Origin: Microvelia longipes
Taxonomy: Eukaryota > Arthropoda > Insecta > Hemiptera > Veliidae
Length of the DNA: 64,000 nucleotides
Assembly: GCA_018340805.1 (NCBI GenBank)
Contig: JACMZG010001914.1
Coordinates: 47,135,013-47,199,012 of the forward strand
Direction: 5' to 3'
The notes under the pieces were generated by a model that searched no databases, had not been told where the DNA came from, and was given only the letters and a program-made list of their open reading frames with translations. Positions 35,601 through 45,942 of this stretch are shown here, one piece after another. Every line of letters starts with the position of its first letter. Within the stretch, counting starts at the first letter, position 1. Position numbers and translations under genes: made by a program.

Positions 35601-36006
35601 CGAAGCGAGCCTTTTTTACTATGCAATAATATAAATCTACGCAATCTAGCGAGCGAAGCGAGCCTTTTTTACAATATATTGTATTATAAATATAAGCAAT
35701 CTAGCGAGCGAAGCCAGCCTATTTTTTAATGTTGTATTATTATAAATAATCAATCTAGCGAGCGAAGCGAGCCTTTTTACTATGCATTAATATTTAATAT
35801 AAGCAATCTAGCGAGCGAAGCGAGCCTTCTTTACTATGTAAATGTTAAAGATACCTAAACTAGCAAGCGATGCGAGCCTTTTTGAGTTTATACTTTAAAA
35901 TAGTATAGCATCCGAATGTTTTGATAAACTCATTTCGCTTGTTTTAAATTAATTTTTTTTTATGTATTCTTTGCCGTGAGTTCTTGATGCAACGCATTAC
36001 TAGTTG
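32678..36006 (+). mobile_element. Helentron/HINE-like element carrying satellite, copy 1
   Basis: The left block begins TTTTTGAACGAACGTAAGTG and the right end is GATGCAACGCATTACTAGT. Both ends are shared with the copy at 36376-38267 while the flanks differ. Order: conserved left block of about 800 bp (itself two partial repeats of about 440 bp), about 43 satellite units, then a shared 135-bp tail. Near the right end TGATGC and GCATTA form a small stem around AAC, followed by CTAG. An inverted partial match to the left subterminal AACGTAAGTGAGTT lies in the tail (AACTCATTTCGCTT). This design, with no transposase and an internal tandem array, is what Helitron-like HINE/DINE elements show. Assignment is inference. 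Confidence 0.55.
33495..35885. repeat. GAGCGAAGCGAG satellite, array 1
   Basis: About 43 units of roughly 55-62 bp. Each has the nearly invariant core CTAGCGAGCGAAGCGAGCC followed by T-run, an AT-rich variable part and ATATAAGCAAT. The core is a mirror repeat (GAGCGAAGCGAG reads the same backwards). Variable parts recur in the same order, giving higher-order repeats of about 0.7 kb in the first half and about 0.48 kb in the second. A few units have lost bases of the core (for example near 34120). Frames translating SERSEP or GSLRSL repeats are artefacts of this array. Confidence 0.95.
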
Positions 36007-36146
36007 TTATTTTAGTATAAAGGATGTATTATAATGCGCATTGATGATTTTTTGTAAGACTTTTACCATGTTACCTACTAGTGGCCCTATGGCTGTCTAG
36101 GTTTACATGTAAATCTTTTGTAAAATAAATAAATAAATAAATAATT
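36007..36146 (+). mobile_element. LINE 3' tail, downstream half of interrupted copy
   Basis: A 3' UTR-like stretch with TAGTGGCCCTATGGCTGTC ends in (AAAT)n at about 36124-36146, a LINE-type simple-repeat end. Together with the RT remnant at 32358-32677 it forms one LINE split by the 3.3-kb insertion between. Confidence 0.6.
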
Positions 36147-36375
36147 AGTGCGACCATTAAAATTTTAAGAAAACATTTGTTTACATATGTCAAAATCATA
36201 AGGTTTTACTGGAGAAAATAAATTATCACTACTGCTTATAATACTCGTATGTCGAAAAGCAGCGAACAAATAAAATGTATGGTCCGTTAAATTAGAATAG
36301 TCAATATTTTCAAAGTGACGATTAATATCAAAAGTAAATTTATTGTATCGATTCACAACTTATACAATTTCATTT
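36147..36375. other. spacer between the two Helentron-like copies
   Basis: About 230 bp AT-rich DNA. A 63-codon minus frame (36165-36356) has no motif I recognise. Confidence 0.4.
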
Positions 36376-36424
36376 TTGAACGAACGTAAGTGAGTTCTTA
36401 CATTTCAGAAGATTGGGACGGCGC

Positions 36425-36492
36425 GTATGTTTGTTTGTATGTTTGTATGTTTGTATGTTTGTATGTTTGTATGTTTTGTGTGTTTGTGTTTT
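36425..36492 (+). repeat. (GTATGTTT)n-type microsatellite
   Basis: TTTGTATG repeated several times just inside the left end of copy 2. Copy 1 has a shorter TTTGTGTG version at 32728-32766. Confidence 0.85.
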
Positions 36493-37261
36493 GTTTGTAC
36501 GTGTCGCGATAACTGCCGTAAAAATTGACCGATTTTGATAAAATTTTGTATACAGGTAAAACTAATTATGTGTCAGAGCTGTATAGTTTTGGTAATATTC
36601 CGAAAAATATTTTCAAAATGGCAGCCAATATGGCGGACCGGATAAAAAAAAAATTGAGCGAAAAAATCGTGTTTGTAATATCGTTTTTAAAGCTCTTAAA
36701 GAGTAGAAAAAGAAAATATATGTTTCATGGTCAACATTTTAAAATTTTTTGAATAATTTAAAAATGGCGGCTAAAATAATGAACTCAAAAAATTTAAAGT
36801 TAAAGGAATAACTCGAGTAATATATCGTTGTAAAGCTCTTGATTAGTAGAACAAAAAATGATATATACTAAACTCCGAAAAATTCAACATGGCGGCCATA
36901 ATTTAATATAATAATTAATTTTTACTAATTTTATAAGAATTTACAAGATAAAGATCTATTGTAATATACTTTAGGTACTTTCATACAAATAAAATTAACT
37001 ATATGTCAGAGCTGTACAGTTTTTTGGTAATATTACGAAAAATATTTTCAAAATGGCGGCCAATATGGCGGACCGGATAAAACAATTTTGAGCGATAAAA
37101 TCGTGTTGTATATCGTTTTAAAGCTCATAAAGAGTAGAAAAAGAAAATATATATTTCATGGTTGACATTTCAAATTTTGTTGAATAATTTAAAAATGGCA
37201 GTTAAAATAATGAACACAAAAAATTAAAATTTAAAGGAATAACTCGAGTAATATATCGTTG

Positions 37262-38140
37262 TATTATGATAAATATACGCAACCTAGCGAGCGAAGCGAG
37301 CCTTTTTTTCTATGTATTATTATAAATATAAGCATTCTAGCGAGCGAAGCGAGCCTTTTTTACTATGTATTATTGTAAATATAGCAATCTAACGAGCGAA
37401 GCGAGCCTTTTTTACATTGTATTATTATAAATATAGCAATCAAGCGAGCGAAGCGAGCCTTTTTTACTTTGTATTATTATAAATATAGCAATCAAGCGAG
37501 CGAAGCGAGCCTTTTTTACTTTGTATTATTATAAATATAGCAATCAAGCGAGGGAAGCGAGCCTTTTTTACTTTGTATTATTATAAATATAGCAATCTAG
37601 CGAGCGAAGCGAGCCTTTTTTACTATGCATTATTATAAACATGTACACTCTAGCGAGCGAAGCGAGCCTTTTTTACTCTGCATTAATATAAATCTACGCA
37701 ATCTAGCGAGCGAAGCGAGCCTTTTTTACTATTATTATTATAAATATACGCAATCTAGCGAGCGAAGCGAGCCTTTTTTTCTATGTATTATTATAAATAT
37801 AAGCATTTTAGCGAACGAAGCGAGCCTTTTTTACTATGTATTATTGTAAATAAAGCAATCTAGCGAGCGAAGCGAGCCTTTTTCTATGATATATAAATAT
37901 ACGTAATCTAGCGAGCGAAGCGAGCTTTATTTTTTAACTTTGTATTATTATAATATAAGCAATCTAGCGAGTGAAAGCGAGTTTTTTTTTACTATGCATT
38001 ATGATAAATATACGTATTGTAGCGAGCGAAGCGAGCCATTTATACTATAAAAGGCTATAAATTTTATACATAAAACATTTATACAATAAATGTTACCTTA
38101 AAAAGCAATACCTTAACTAGCAAGCGAAGCGAGCCTTTTT
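37262..38140. repeat. GAGCGAAGCGAG satellite, array 2
   Basis: About 16 units of roughly 50-60 bp with the same core. Several adjacent units around 37390-37600 are nearly identical, with CAATCAAGCGAGCG in place of CAATCTAGCGAGCG, pointing to recent local amplification. Confidence 0.95.
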
Positions 38141-38267
38141 GACTTTATACTTTTAAATAGTATAGCATCCAAATGTTTTGATAGACTATCTTCGCTGGCT
38201 TTAAATAAATAATTTTATTTGATGTATTCTTTTGACGTGAGTTCTTGATGCAACGCATTACTAGTTA

Positions 38268-38439
38268 AAGAAGTTTCAAAAAACATGTCACGACAGCAAA
38301 ATAGGTTATAGAGTCATAAAAATATTACCTTCTGAATAGTACACTAGAGATTAAGTCTAATTTTTATAAAATATATCTCGTAGTAAAATATTGAATTTTA
38401 AGCTACTTACTATTGCACGAGTGAGTTAAGTCCCCATTA
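38268..38439. other. no feature recognised
   Basis: Short AT-rich interval. Confidence 0.4.
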
Positions 38440-39455
38440 AGAATTAAGATCTCCTGAGTGGTTTTCATAACGTTGTCTGTCTGCATGAGTTTAAATGTGT
38501 GTGTGTGAGTGAAATTTATACAACGCGGAAAATTTTTTGACCAGTTTGAAAATTGGCACTCATGGATTCCTACATCAGACCAAAATATGTTTCATTTACT
38601 TATAAGCATTAATTTAATTTTTATGGAATAACTTGTATATGTTTTTTATTAATTGTTGAAAATCGGAAAAATAATGTAATTAAGTTGAAATTAGGTGCAA
38701 GTATATACCTTTACGTAATAAATAAGTACTGAGTTTTGTTTTAATACGGGAATATATCTTAAATTATTGTTTGATCATAAAAGTTAGGCAGTATTGAGTG
38801 AGGTCAGTTCCTGGATGGTGACCTCTTAAAATAAAAGTATTTCAGCAGGAGTGTAACTACAACATTGTCCCCCCGCAAGATGTTTCCAGGGGCCTTTTGG
38901 GGCCTTCCTTTTTCAGAAGTTAGAAGTCATTAATTTTATACTTGCAACACCTCGCGGGGCCCCGCGATTTGATAATCTTAAGAAAGACTATACTACTCTA
39001 ATTAAACGGGGCCCTATTTTTAGTTAAATAAATTGTATAAAAATCAATAAAGGGGCTCCCTACGATTTGATGATCTTAAGAAAGACTATATTAAGATTAA
39101 ACGCACCTAAAAACCCATTTTTAGGTGAAGAGATTGTATTCAACTCTTAAAAGAGGCCCTGCAACTTAAAGATGTTAAGACAGACTATATACTAATCTCT
39201 ACTGGGACATGAACCCATTTTATTAGTAGGTTTACTTTTTTTTTACTATATCTTTGTGCCTCTCTCCCCGCATTGCTAGCCCATAGGTTCGCCTTTTTAC
39301 TTTAGTCCAAAGTCGTATTGCAGTAAACATTTGGTGATTTTTTAATTCTGAATACGGGGGAAACGAAAGGGAAATAGTGAGAGTAACCATAGCGTATTTG
39401 ATGTGGTAAGGAAATCTTCCGAATCGCCCCGTACCCGATTTCCTTTTTATAAAAT
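38440..39455 (-). mobile_element. R1 family, copy 4 with internal tandem repeats
   Basis: Reverse orientation, collinear with 9745-10390. It ends in CCCCGTACCCGATTTCC at 39424-39440, preceded by GTGGTAAGGAAATC as in copy 2. It is about 370 bp longer because of the tandem block at 38945-39250. Confidence 0.55.
38945..39250. repeat. about 100-bp tandem repeat, three units
   Basis: Each unit starts with a GGGGCYCC or GAGGCCCTG stretch, then GATTTGATRATCTTAAGA, then AAGACTATA, then AAACGGGGCCC or ACCCATTTT. The first unit contains the palindrome CGCGGGGCCCCGCG. Confidence 0.7.
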
Positions 39456-40078
39456 CTCTAAATTTGAAAAATCATCTAAGTCCAAGAGGAAATTCCATTC
39501 TGTAGTAAACAAATTTCAATACAGCTCTTATATGTACAGTTATCATCCTATCTCTAATGTTTAGGTCAGCTTGTGAAGGGCTAAAGGCAGCTTGTGAAAT
39601 ACAATAAAGTGTATTTCCTAATCTGTCTTAGTCAAAGAGTGGTGAGAATAAGCGTATATATCAAATCCGATTAATGGGGAAAAATTATTTTCGAGATCCA
39701 CCACACCCAATGTTTTTCATTTTCCTCATAAAACTACAAATGTTTTGCTTATACGCGTATGAATGACTTTTTTATAAACATTAAGTAACATGAAATATAT
39801 ATTTAAATTTATCAATTTATATTTTCGTATACATTAGATAAGTACATTACACAGAGATGTGTGTAGATAAACCGGTTGTCTTTGTGTTGGTTATAAATCC
39901 ATTTTGCCCCAAAATCTCTAGAAGAAGCTTTCCGTCATTTAATAAGATGTTTTAGTGATATATTTGTACAAGGTCTACCCAATATCTAGGTTTGCTAGAT
40001 TTCCAATTTTTTAGTGACGTCATTAGACGTATGTCCTATTGTGTTAAAACTGTTGGAGACTCACACCCTAACGCATAA
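39456..40078. other. no feature recognised
   Basis: AT-rich and non-coding. Confidence 0.4.
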
Positions 40079-40114
40079 AACGTTCACACGGGAATCCGTT
40101 CCCGTGTAAACGTT
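40079..40114. repeat. 16-bp-stem hairpin
   Basis: AACGTTCACACGGGAA and TTCCCGTGTAAACGTT pair with one mismatch around TCCG. It is locally GC-rich in AT-rich DNA. It is not followed by a T-run, and function is unknown. Confidence 0.8.
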
Positions 40115-40437
40115 GTATTCTAACTCAACATTTTATTACATCAGTTCTTTCTCAACTTAAATAAGTTTTTCAAACTCATGCCAACTTTTGTTTTCATAAT
40201 ATCATTATACAGCACTTTCCTGTTCACTAAATTATTTTATTAAATTTTAGTCACTGTGTTTAATTGTTAGGTTAAACTCTAGTCAAATTTAACATCTATT
40301 GTCTTTTCATTCCATTGTTCAAAGTTTTCTCAGTTTCGCTTAAAGTGATTAAGCAGCCACTCTTTCCTGGATGACTTGAGGTTTATGTAAAATTCACTTC
40401 TATTATTTTTTGGTTTACACACACGTAATTTATACAC

Positions 40438-40569
<132 letters not shown>

Positions 40570-40789
40570 GTTTAGATTAAGCAAATTATTTTTCCATTTT
40601 ACGTTATTAAAAAATAAAGTGTGTTTCATTCTTTCTTACATTTGTTTTTATAAACGTCTTGAGACTTAAAAGGGGGCTGTCAAATTATTGTCTAAACAAC
40701 ATGCACATTATAATTATGCGGTAATTACTGGACACACTAGTTTAGATGAGGAATATAAAATATTCTAAATAAATGATATATATTTAGTT

Positions 40790-41170
40790 CTCCGTGCTTA
40801 ATTTAGCGCGGAGTGACTTTAAGAAGTCAACATGTGGTCCTGAGGAGGACCGTTGGTATATGTAACCACAGCATACCGATGATGTCACTCGATATTCCTA
40901 ATAAGGACCATTGGTCCTGAGTAGTCTGTTTGGTAGTCGTGATAATGACAGCACAAGCCACTGTGTAGACAGTGCAAGCTCACTAACCAGCCACTGCAGC
41001 AATTCTCTATAGGGATATCACTATGGTGAACACCACTATAGTGTTGGTATCACTAACACCCACCGGTAGTATTAGTATTATGGGGAGAGTGGTAGTAACT
41101 ACCAGGCAAGTAGGCCACGTTCTTGGACCCTTTTTGCCAGCTCCCTAATATAGTGTTCTACTCCTTTTAA
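40790..41170. other. GC-richer non-coding block with nested short palindromes
   Basis: Many short inverted repeats occur, such as GTCCTGAGGAGGAC, GGACCATTGGTCC and CACCACTATAGTGTTGG. It has no frame of note. It differs in composition from its surroundings and is probably a repeat of unknown class. Confidence 0.4.
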
Positions 41171-41389
41171 TTTCAAGTGTAGATATATTTAACCTAATCT
41201 AGACAGAAGAGCCGTAGATTTCTATGGTTCCACTCATGCTTTTTTCAAGCAATCATTCATATTTTCACTGACTCTTATAGTCTAGTGAAAACTGGGAACA
41301 ACACGTGCCCTCACTGTTAAACCAAACAGCTATACACTTTAAGCTACAAGGCAGACACACTATAGTATAATAATGAATCTACTATGAGG

Positions 41390-41640
41390 GTCCTAAATTT
41401 TGCCTATACCCAGTTTCATTTAGAGTAAGAGATCTTTAGCGAGTACCTGAAAACGCACTGGCTCGAGACCACCGGCTGTACGTCCCTTCTGAAGGACGTG
41501 CTGCGTGTAATTTTTATCCCTCTCATAAAAATCCCAGAGGCCCGTGCGGGGATTGAACCCATAACTAAATAAACTCAGAAGTTTAAAGTCCATTCATTCT
41601 GTGTATTGGTCGCGTACCTTAACCACTACACCACGGGTGA
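41390..41640 (-). mobile_element. tRNA-derived SINE-like sequence
   Basis: On the minus strand CCGTGGTGTAGTGGTTAA resembles a tRNA D-arm/A box, and GGGTTCAATCCC resembles a B box, but they are about 60-70 bases apart, longer than in a tRNA gene. The body that follows contains an inverted GTCCTTCAGAAGGGAC and TCTCGAGCCAGTGCG. This fits a SINE with a tRNA-related head. The overlapping frames at 41594-41812 and 41601-41795 are probably flanking shadows. Confidence 0.5.
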
Positions 41641-43044
41641 CTCTCCAACACCCACCGGTCACCTTCTCTAAAGTCGTGAGCAGCTTACACTCAGGGTCAG
41701 TTTCAGGAACAACCTCAGGAAGGAATGGAAGTCTCAACTTAGGGAAATCCAAGCTCAAGATATGCAGGGATTCGACCTTCTTTTTGTATAATTGAGGGAA
41801 AAAAGAGGTCAATAATTGACCTATTTAGAAAGATTGGAAGTAAGACGTCCGCGCTCTATGGGGGACAGAAAAGAGTTATACATCTTACTAAATGGCTACA
41901 TCAAAAATAATTATAAATATAGAGATCATTAGGTTTTCTGGGAGAGAGTACTCTGCTAGAGGTGTTGTAGAGTTACCATATAAGATTGTCAAGCAAAACT
42001 AAATTTAGAATCTGTTACAGAGGGAAACTCTTATAAGCTGGTCTCAAATCATTATCATATGTAACATGTAGGCTTGATATAGCAACATTTGCTCTGGAAC
42101 ACTATCTCGAGTTTCCAGCCTTTATCTCCATTTGAGACAAATGTCTTCAACCATATCTAATTTTTCAAAATAATTATCTTAATAAAGAAAACTAACTCAT
42201 ATATAATTTATGTACAGAAATAATTATAAATGTTTTTAATTTATACATAAGAAGCGCTATTTATAAGAAAATTATTATTAAGGAAAAAGTTATTCTTATT
42301 AACATATTTACTGGCAAGCGAAGCGAATCAGTAAAAAGAGCTGAGGTAAAAATGTAATTCACAGCCATGCAGTGGATGCTATTTTTCTGAGATAAAGAGT
42401 AATAATAAAATAAATAACATTTACAAAACACTTATTACTTATTGCTTTAACCGCTAAAATTTTAGCAGAAATCCAGGATGAAACTGGGGCAAAAACTTAT
42501 CACATTAAAAGAATCTTAATTCGACTCTAAGAATCAAGAGTGAATTAAATTTAAATTACACAGTACTTTGTATTATTATTCTATTAATAACATGGCTATA
42601 AACTTATTCAGCTGCCTGTTTCTGTAAGATCTCTTAACCTAAACAAAACTGGAATTAATAAGCTGAAATTCTTTGCATCTAAGCATTTCAAGGAAATATA
42701 GTTAAGGTTTATTTGAGTCAATAAGAACTTGATGACGTCACACGTGCGAGAAGTTTATTTTCTCTGACAAAGCTGAGCTAACACAATCTTTTTGTACTTG
42801 GAGATAGGTTAGCAGATACAACAAAACTAGATGGTAATCGTTTTCATACTAACCTTCCTCAAGACCAACTTGACGCTAGGCTTTTCCTTTTAGTAGAAAA
42901 TTTCCCCAACCTTATATCTGGCTAAAAATCTCTTCCCTATCCAACAAACCACATTCTGGTTTTATTTTAAATTAGCTTTCTTTAACTCCGAGTATATAAG
43001 GAAAAGATCCTATTTGGGTCACCAAATAAGAGTACATAAAACCC
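41641..43044. other. no gene; one GCGAAGC hairpin
   Basis: Mostly AT-rich. At about 42308-42336 TTTACTG and CAGTAAA flank GCAAGCGAAGCGAAT, another stem around the GCGAAGC core. The 41650-41800 part is less AT-rich, with open frames on both strands but no recognisable product. Confidence 0.4.
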
Positions 43045-43045
43045 A

Positions 43046-43112
<67 letters not shown>

Positions 43113-43138
43113 TTGTGTGTTGTGTGTGTGTGTGTGTG

Positions 43139-43200
<62 letters not shown>

Positions 43201-43217
43201 ATAATATATATATATAT
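43045..43217. repeat. (TA)n(TG)n(TA)n compound microsatellite
   Basis: TA repeat, then a TG-rich core at about 43105-43140, then TA repeat with short breaks. It creates one false frame encoding isoleucine-tyrosine. Confidence 0.95.
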
Positions 43218-44339
43218 CAAAACTAATATTTTTTAAACGTTTCTTTTTGTAGACTTATAAAAATAAAACCTATACCTACCTAGACCTATAAAAAATAAAA
43301 ACTGATTAATTACACAAAAGTCATTTATTTGTTCATGTAATGAAGAACTGAGCTTTCGACTTAAAATTAGTCATCATCAGAGTTAACAAAATATAAAATA
43401 ATAAACAAAATTTACAAGCTACTTCATATTGCACCTTAGTATGATATGGCAGCCTACCAAACCTGAAAGTAGCAAAATCGTTGTATAGGTGTGACCTAAC
43501 AATGATTAGTGAATTTTAAGTATAATTAGGTAGTGGTGCCAACAGGTGTTTGTACCCTAAAAGTTTAATGAAACAAATGCCGTTCTAATTGTGCATTAAT
43601 TTCTGATTCTAAACACTGTCTCAAAAAATCAGCAGAGCTATGCTATGCTCTGAGGATATTAAGCAAATTGTCATCGCTCACTTGGTTATTTTGTAATCTC
43701 AGCTATGGTCTCCAAGAACTAACTCCTACAATTCCTTGTTCCACGAAATCTTTTTCAAAAAGGTTGGAGTGAGTTTTCAATAAAATTCATTTCATAAAAT
43801 GATGTTTTTCAAAAATGGAAATTATGTAATATAATGCATAATAAAAACAATCAATATTATCGAAAAATCCGATGCGGAAAAAACCGCATTGCCAGCGGCT
43901 ACAGAGTGTTCGGTTTCGACACTTCAATTTATACTTTAAATGAGATATTTTATGAATAGAAATAAATTTCTCTTTAAATCCGATAATTTATTTTCGTGAA
44001 ATAGAAAGAAATTATTACATTTATTATTTTTATTTTATTTTATTTTATTTTATGTACTTTAAATAGTTTAAACAAGACATATTATTTATAAATTTAGTTT
44101 TAAGCTAATAGAAAATTGGCTTTGTAAATAAAATTGAATCTTTTAAAATTAATAATAATATCTGTTTAAAAAAAAAAAAAATGTTTTATAGGAATTTAAA
44201 ATCGATTTGGCTAGTCGTTTTTATTAGTATTTAAATTTTCTTCAGTGTTCCTCTCTAAAATTTGAACTGTTTTAAAATTCTTCAAATGTATATTCAGCTT
44301 TTAAATATATATTTAAAAATAAATAAGATAACAAAAGCC
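43218..44339. other. no gene; decayed repeat likely
   Basis: GAGCTTTCGACTTAAAATTA then GTCATCATCAG at 43350-43382 resembles a motif inside the element at 54053-54272 (CAGCTTTCAACCT then GGTCATCCTCAG), suggesting a related relic. A(14) lies at 44167-44180. Otherwise unremarkable. Confidence 0.35.
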
Positions 44340-44660
44340 ACATGCTTTTATGTTGTTTTATAGGAATTACAAGAGCTACATAAGAGTAGTTTTATATAAA
44401 TTACAAGAGGACATAAGCCACATAAAAGTAGTTGTATAGAAATTACAAGATGACAAGTGGCACATAAAAGTAGTTTTAGTTTTTTAGGCATTAAAAAAAG
44501 ACAAGAGCCGCATAAAAGTAGTTTTATATAAATTACAAGAGGACAAGAACCACATAAGAGTAGTTTTACAGGAATTACAAGAAGAGAAGATCTACGTAAA
44601 AGTAGTTTTATAGGAATCACAAGATGACAAGAGCCATATATAAGTAGTTATACATACACT
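44340..44660. repeat. minisatellite of about 45-57 bp units
   Basis: About six or seven units built on ATTACAAGAGGACAAGAGCC, then ACATAAAAGTAGTTTTATA. Decayed copies continue to about 44900. The minus frame at 44348-44620 merely translates the repeat. Confidence 0.85.
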
Positions 44661-45691
44661 GAAACCTAATATTACCGTATTAAAAGTCTTTCAAGTATTA
44701 CAAAATTTTTAGAGCCATGCATATGTTATTATATAGATTATATATTAGTATAAAACATTATACTTAAAATTAATATGAAGTTATATGAAGTAACAAGATT
44801 TTCATAAGTACATAAAATTTGTTATACAGACATTTAGATGACATGAGAAATTTTAAAGTATTTATACATGTGTCACAAGACGACATAGACATGTGTAATG
44901 GTGAACCCTTTAAGAGATTAAATAAAACTAATACAATATCTAGGAGATAGATAATGTAGATTGAAGCTGTAGACAATTTATAAAAGTCTATGTTAAGAGG
45001 TAATTTGCTCAACTCTTTTTAACTAAGTGTGGTGTAAATTCCACCTATCTCTTGTAAAAGGGACAAATTATAATCTAATTAGTAGATACGGTTGTGAAAG
45101 CCTTGTCTACGCTTTTATTCTACTTTGAATCAAAGGATTTGTTAATTATAATGCTAATTGATTTATGCTTTATTTTTCAAAGCAATGTTTGCTTTTATTT
45201 TTGATTATAGAGCATTTTTAACCCCGGATTAAAAGGGATATTTAATTTTTTAAAAATTTAAGAAATAGAGGTTTAAGATGCGGTACTGAGATTTTTTAAT
45301 TAATCCTAATGAAAAGTCTTTAGGATATTAAGATAACAAAAAAAATAAGGTAAAAACTTAAGACCCTCTTTACTTCTCGATTAATTTCCTGGTTATGAAC
45401 TTAAGACCTGATGGTTTAAGAATCTAATTTATTTTGTACCTTAAGTTATTACTTCTTGTTCTGCTATACTCCGTTCAAATGTTTCAAATTGTTTGTCAGG
45501 AACGATTTATGTTCTAATCTAAAAGAAATTAATAACCATTTAACGAGAAATATTACATATTAATTTGTTTACTTTTGGGAGTTTACAAAATATAAATAAA
45601 ATGAAAATTACAAATATCCTTTCTGTAAGTTAAATCTTAAAATTAAACTAAAATACAACCATACAAAATATAACAATAAAAATAGACAAAC
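44661..45691. other. no feature beyond decayed minisatellite
   Basis: AT-rich. The first 240 bases contain degenerate units of the preceding array; the rest shows nothing. Confidence 0.4.
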
Positions 45692-45696
45692 AATAC

Positions 45697-45831
45697 TGTT
45701 AAAAATGAATGAATGACAGATGACAGTGAGAGTTAATATATTTATAATGTTTATTTTAAAGTCATTCTTTTTGTGATTTTGATTAAGAAAAATATATTTG
45801 AGTATTGAACAATCCATTCTTGTTTGAAACA
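45697..45831 (+). repeat. BEL-2 5' LTR
   Basis: 135 bp, TG…CA ends, preceded by target duplication AATAC. It contains CATTCTTTTTGTG and a final AACAATCCATTCTTG. Confidence 0.92.
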
Positions 45832-45833
45832 AG

Positions 45834-45851
45834 TGGCGACCTAAGGACAGG
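45834..45851 (+). other. BEL-2 primer-binding site
   Basis: TGGCGACCTAAGGACAGG starts two bases after the LTR. Starting with TGG (complement of CCA) and lying here, it should be the tRNA primer site. I could not assign the tRNA with certainty. Confidence 0.6.
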
Positions 45852-45942
45852 AATCAGAAACCAAATTGAAATCAAACAGTGAGTTACTTCGAGTATATAT
45901 ATATAATTTATAAAAATAATAGAAACTTTGTGTGATTATAAA

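Larger units (their letters stand above)
36376..38267 (+). mobile_element. Helentron/HINE-like element carrying satellite, copy 2
   Basis: Same left end (TTTTTGAACGAACGTAAGTG) and same right end (GATGCAACGCATTACTAGTT) as copy 1. The left block differs by an expanded GTATGTTT microsatellite at 36425-36490. It holds only about 16 satellite units. In-frame runs such as 36525-36752 are by-products. Between the copies the single-copy blocks are similar but visibly diverged, so they are not a fresh duplication. Confidence 0.6.

Noticed and set aside
33495..35885. CRISPR-like array (regular short repeats with variable spacers)
   Set aside because: The variable parts are related AT-rich sequences that recur in order, there are no cas genes, and the context is a eukaryotic transposon; this is satellite DNA.
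36165..36356. 63-codon minus frame between the Helentron-like copies
   Set aside because: No motif, no splice or poly(A) support, and AT-rich composition like the flanks.
41594..41812. Overlapping frames on both strands with balanced composition
   Set aside because: They lie across a SINE-like head and its flank; opposite-strand overlap and no recognised product make coding unlikely.
44348..44620. Leucine-rich 90-residue minus frame
   Set aside because: It translates the minisatellite; no start context or related protein.
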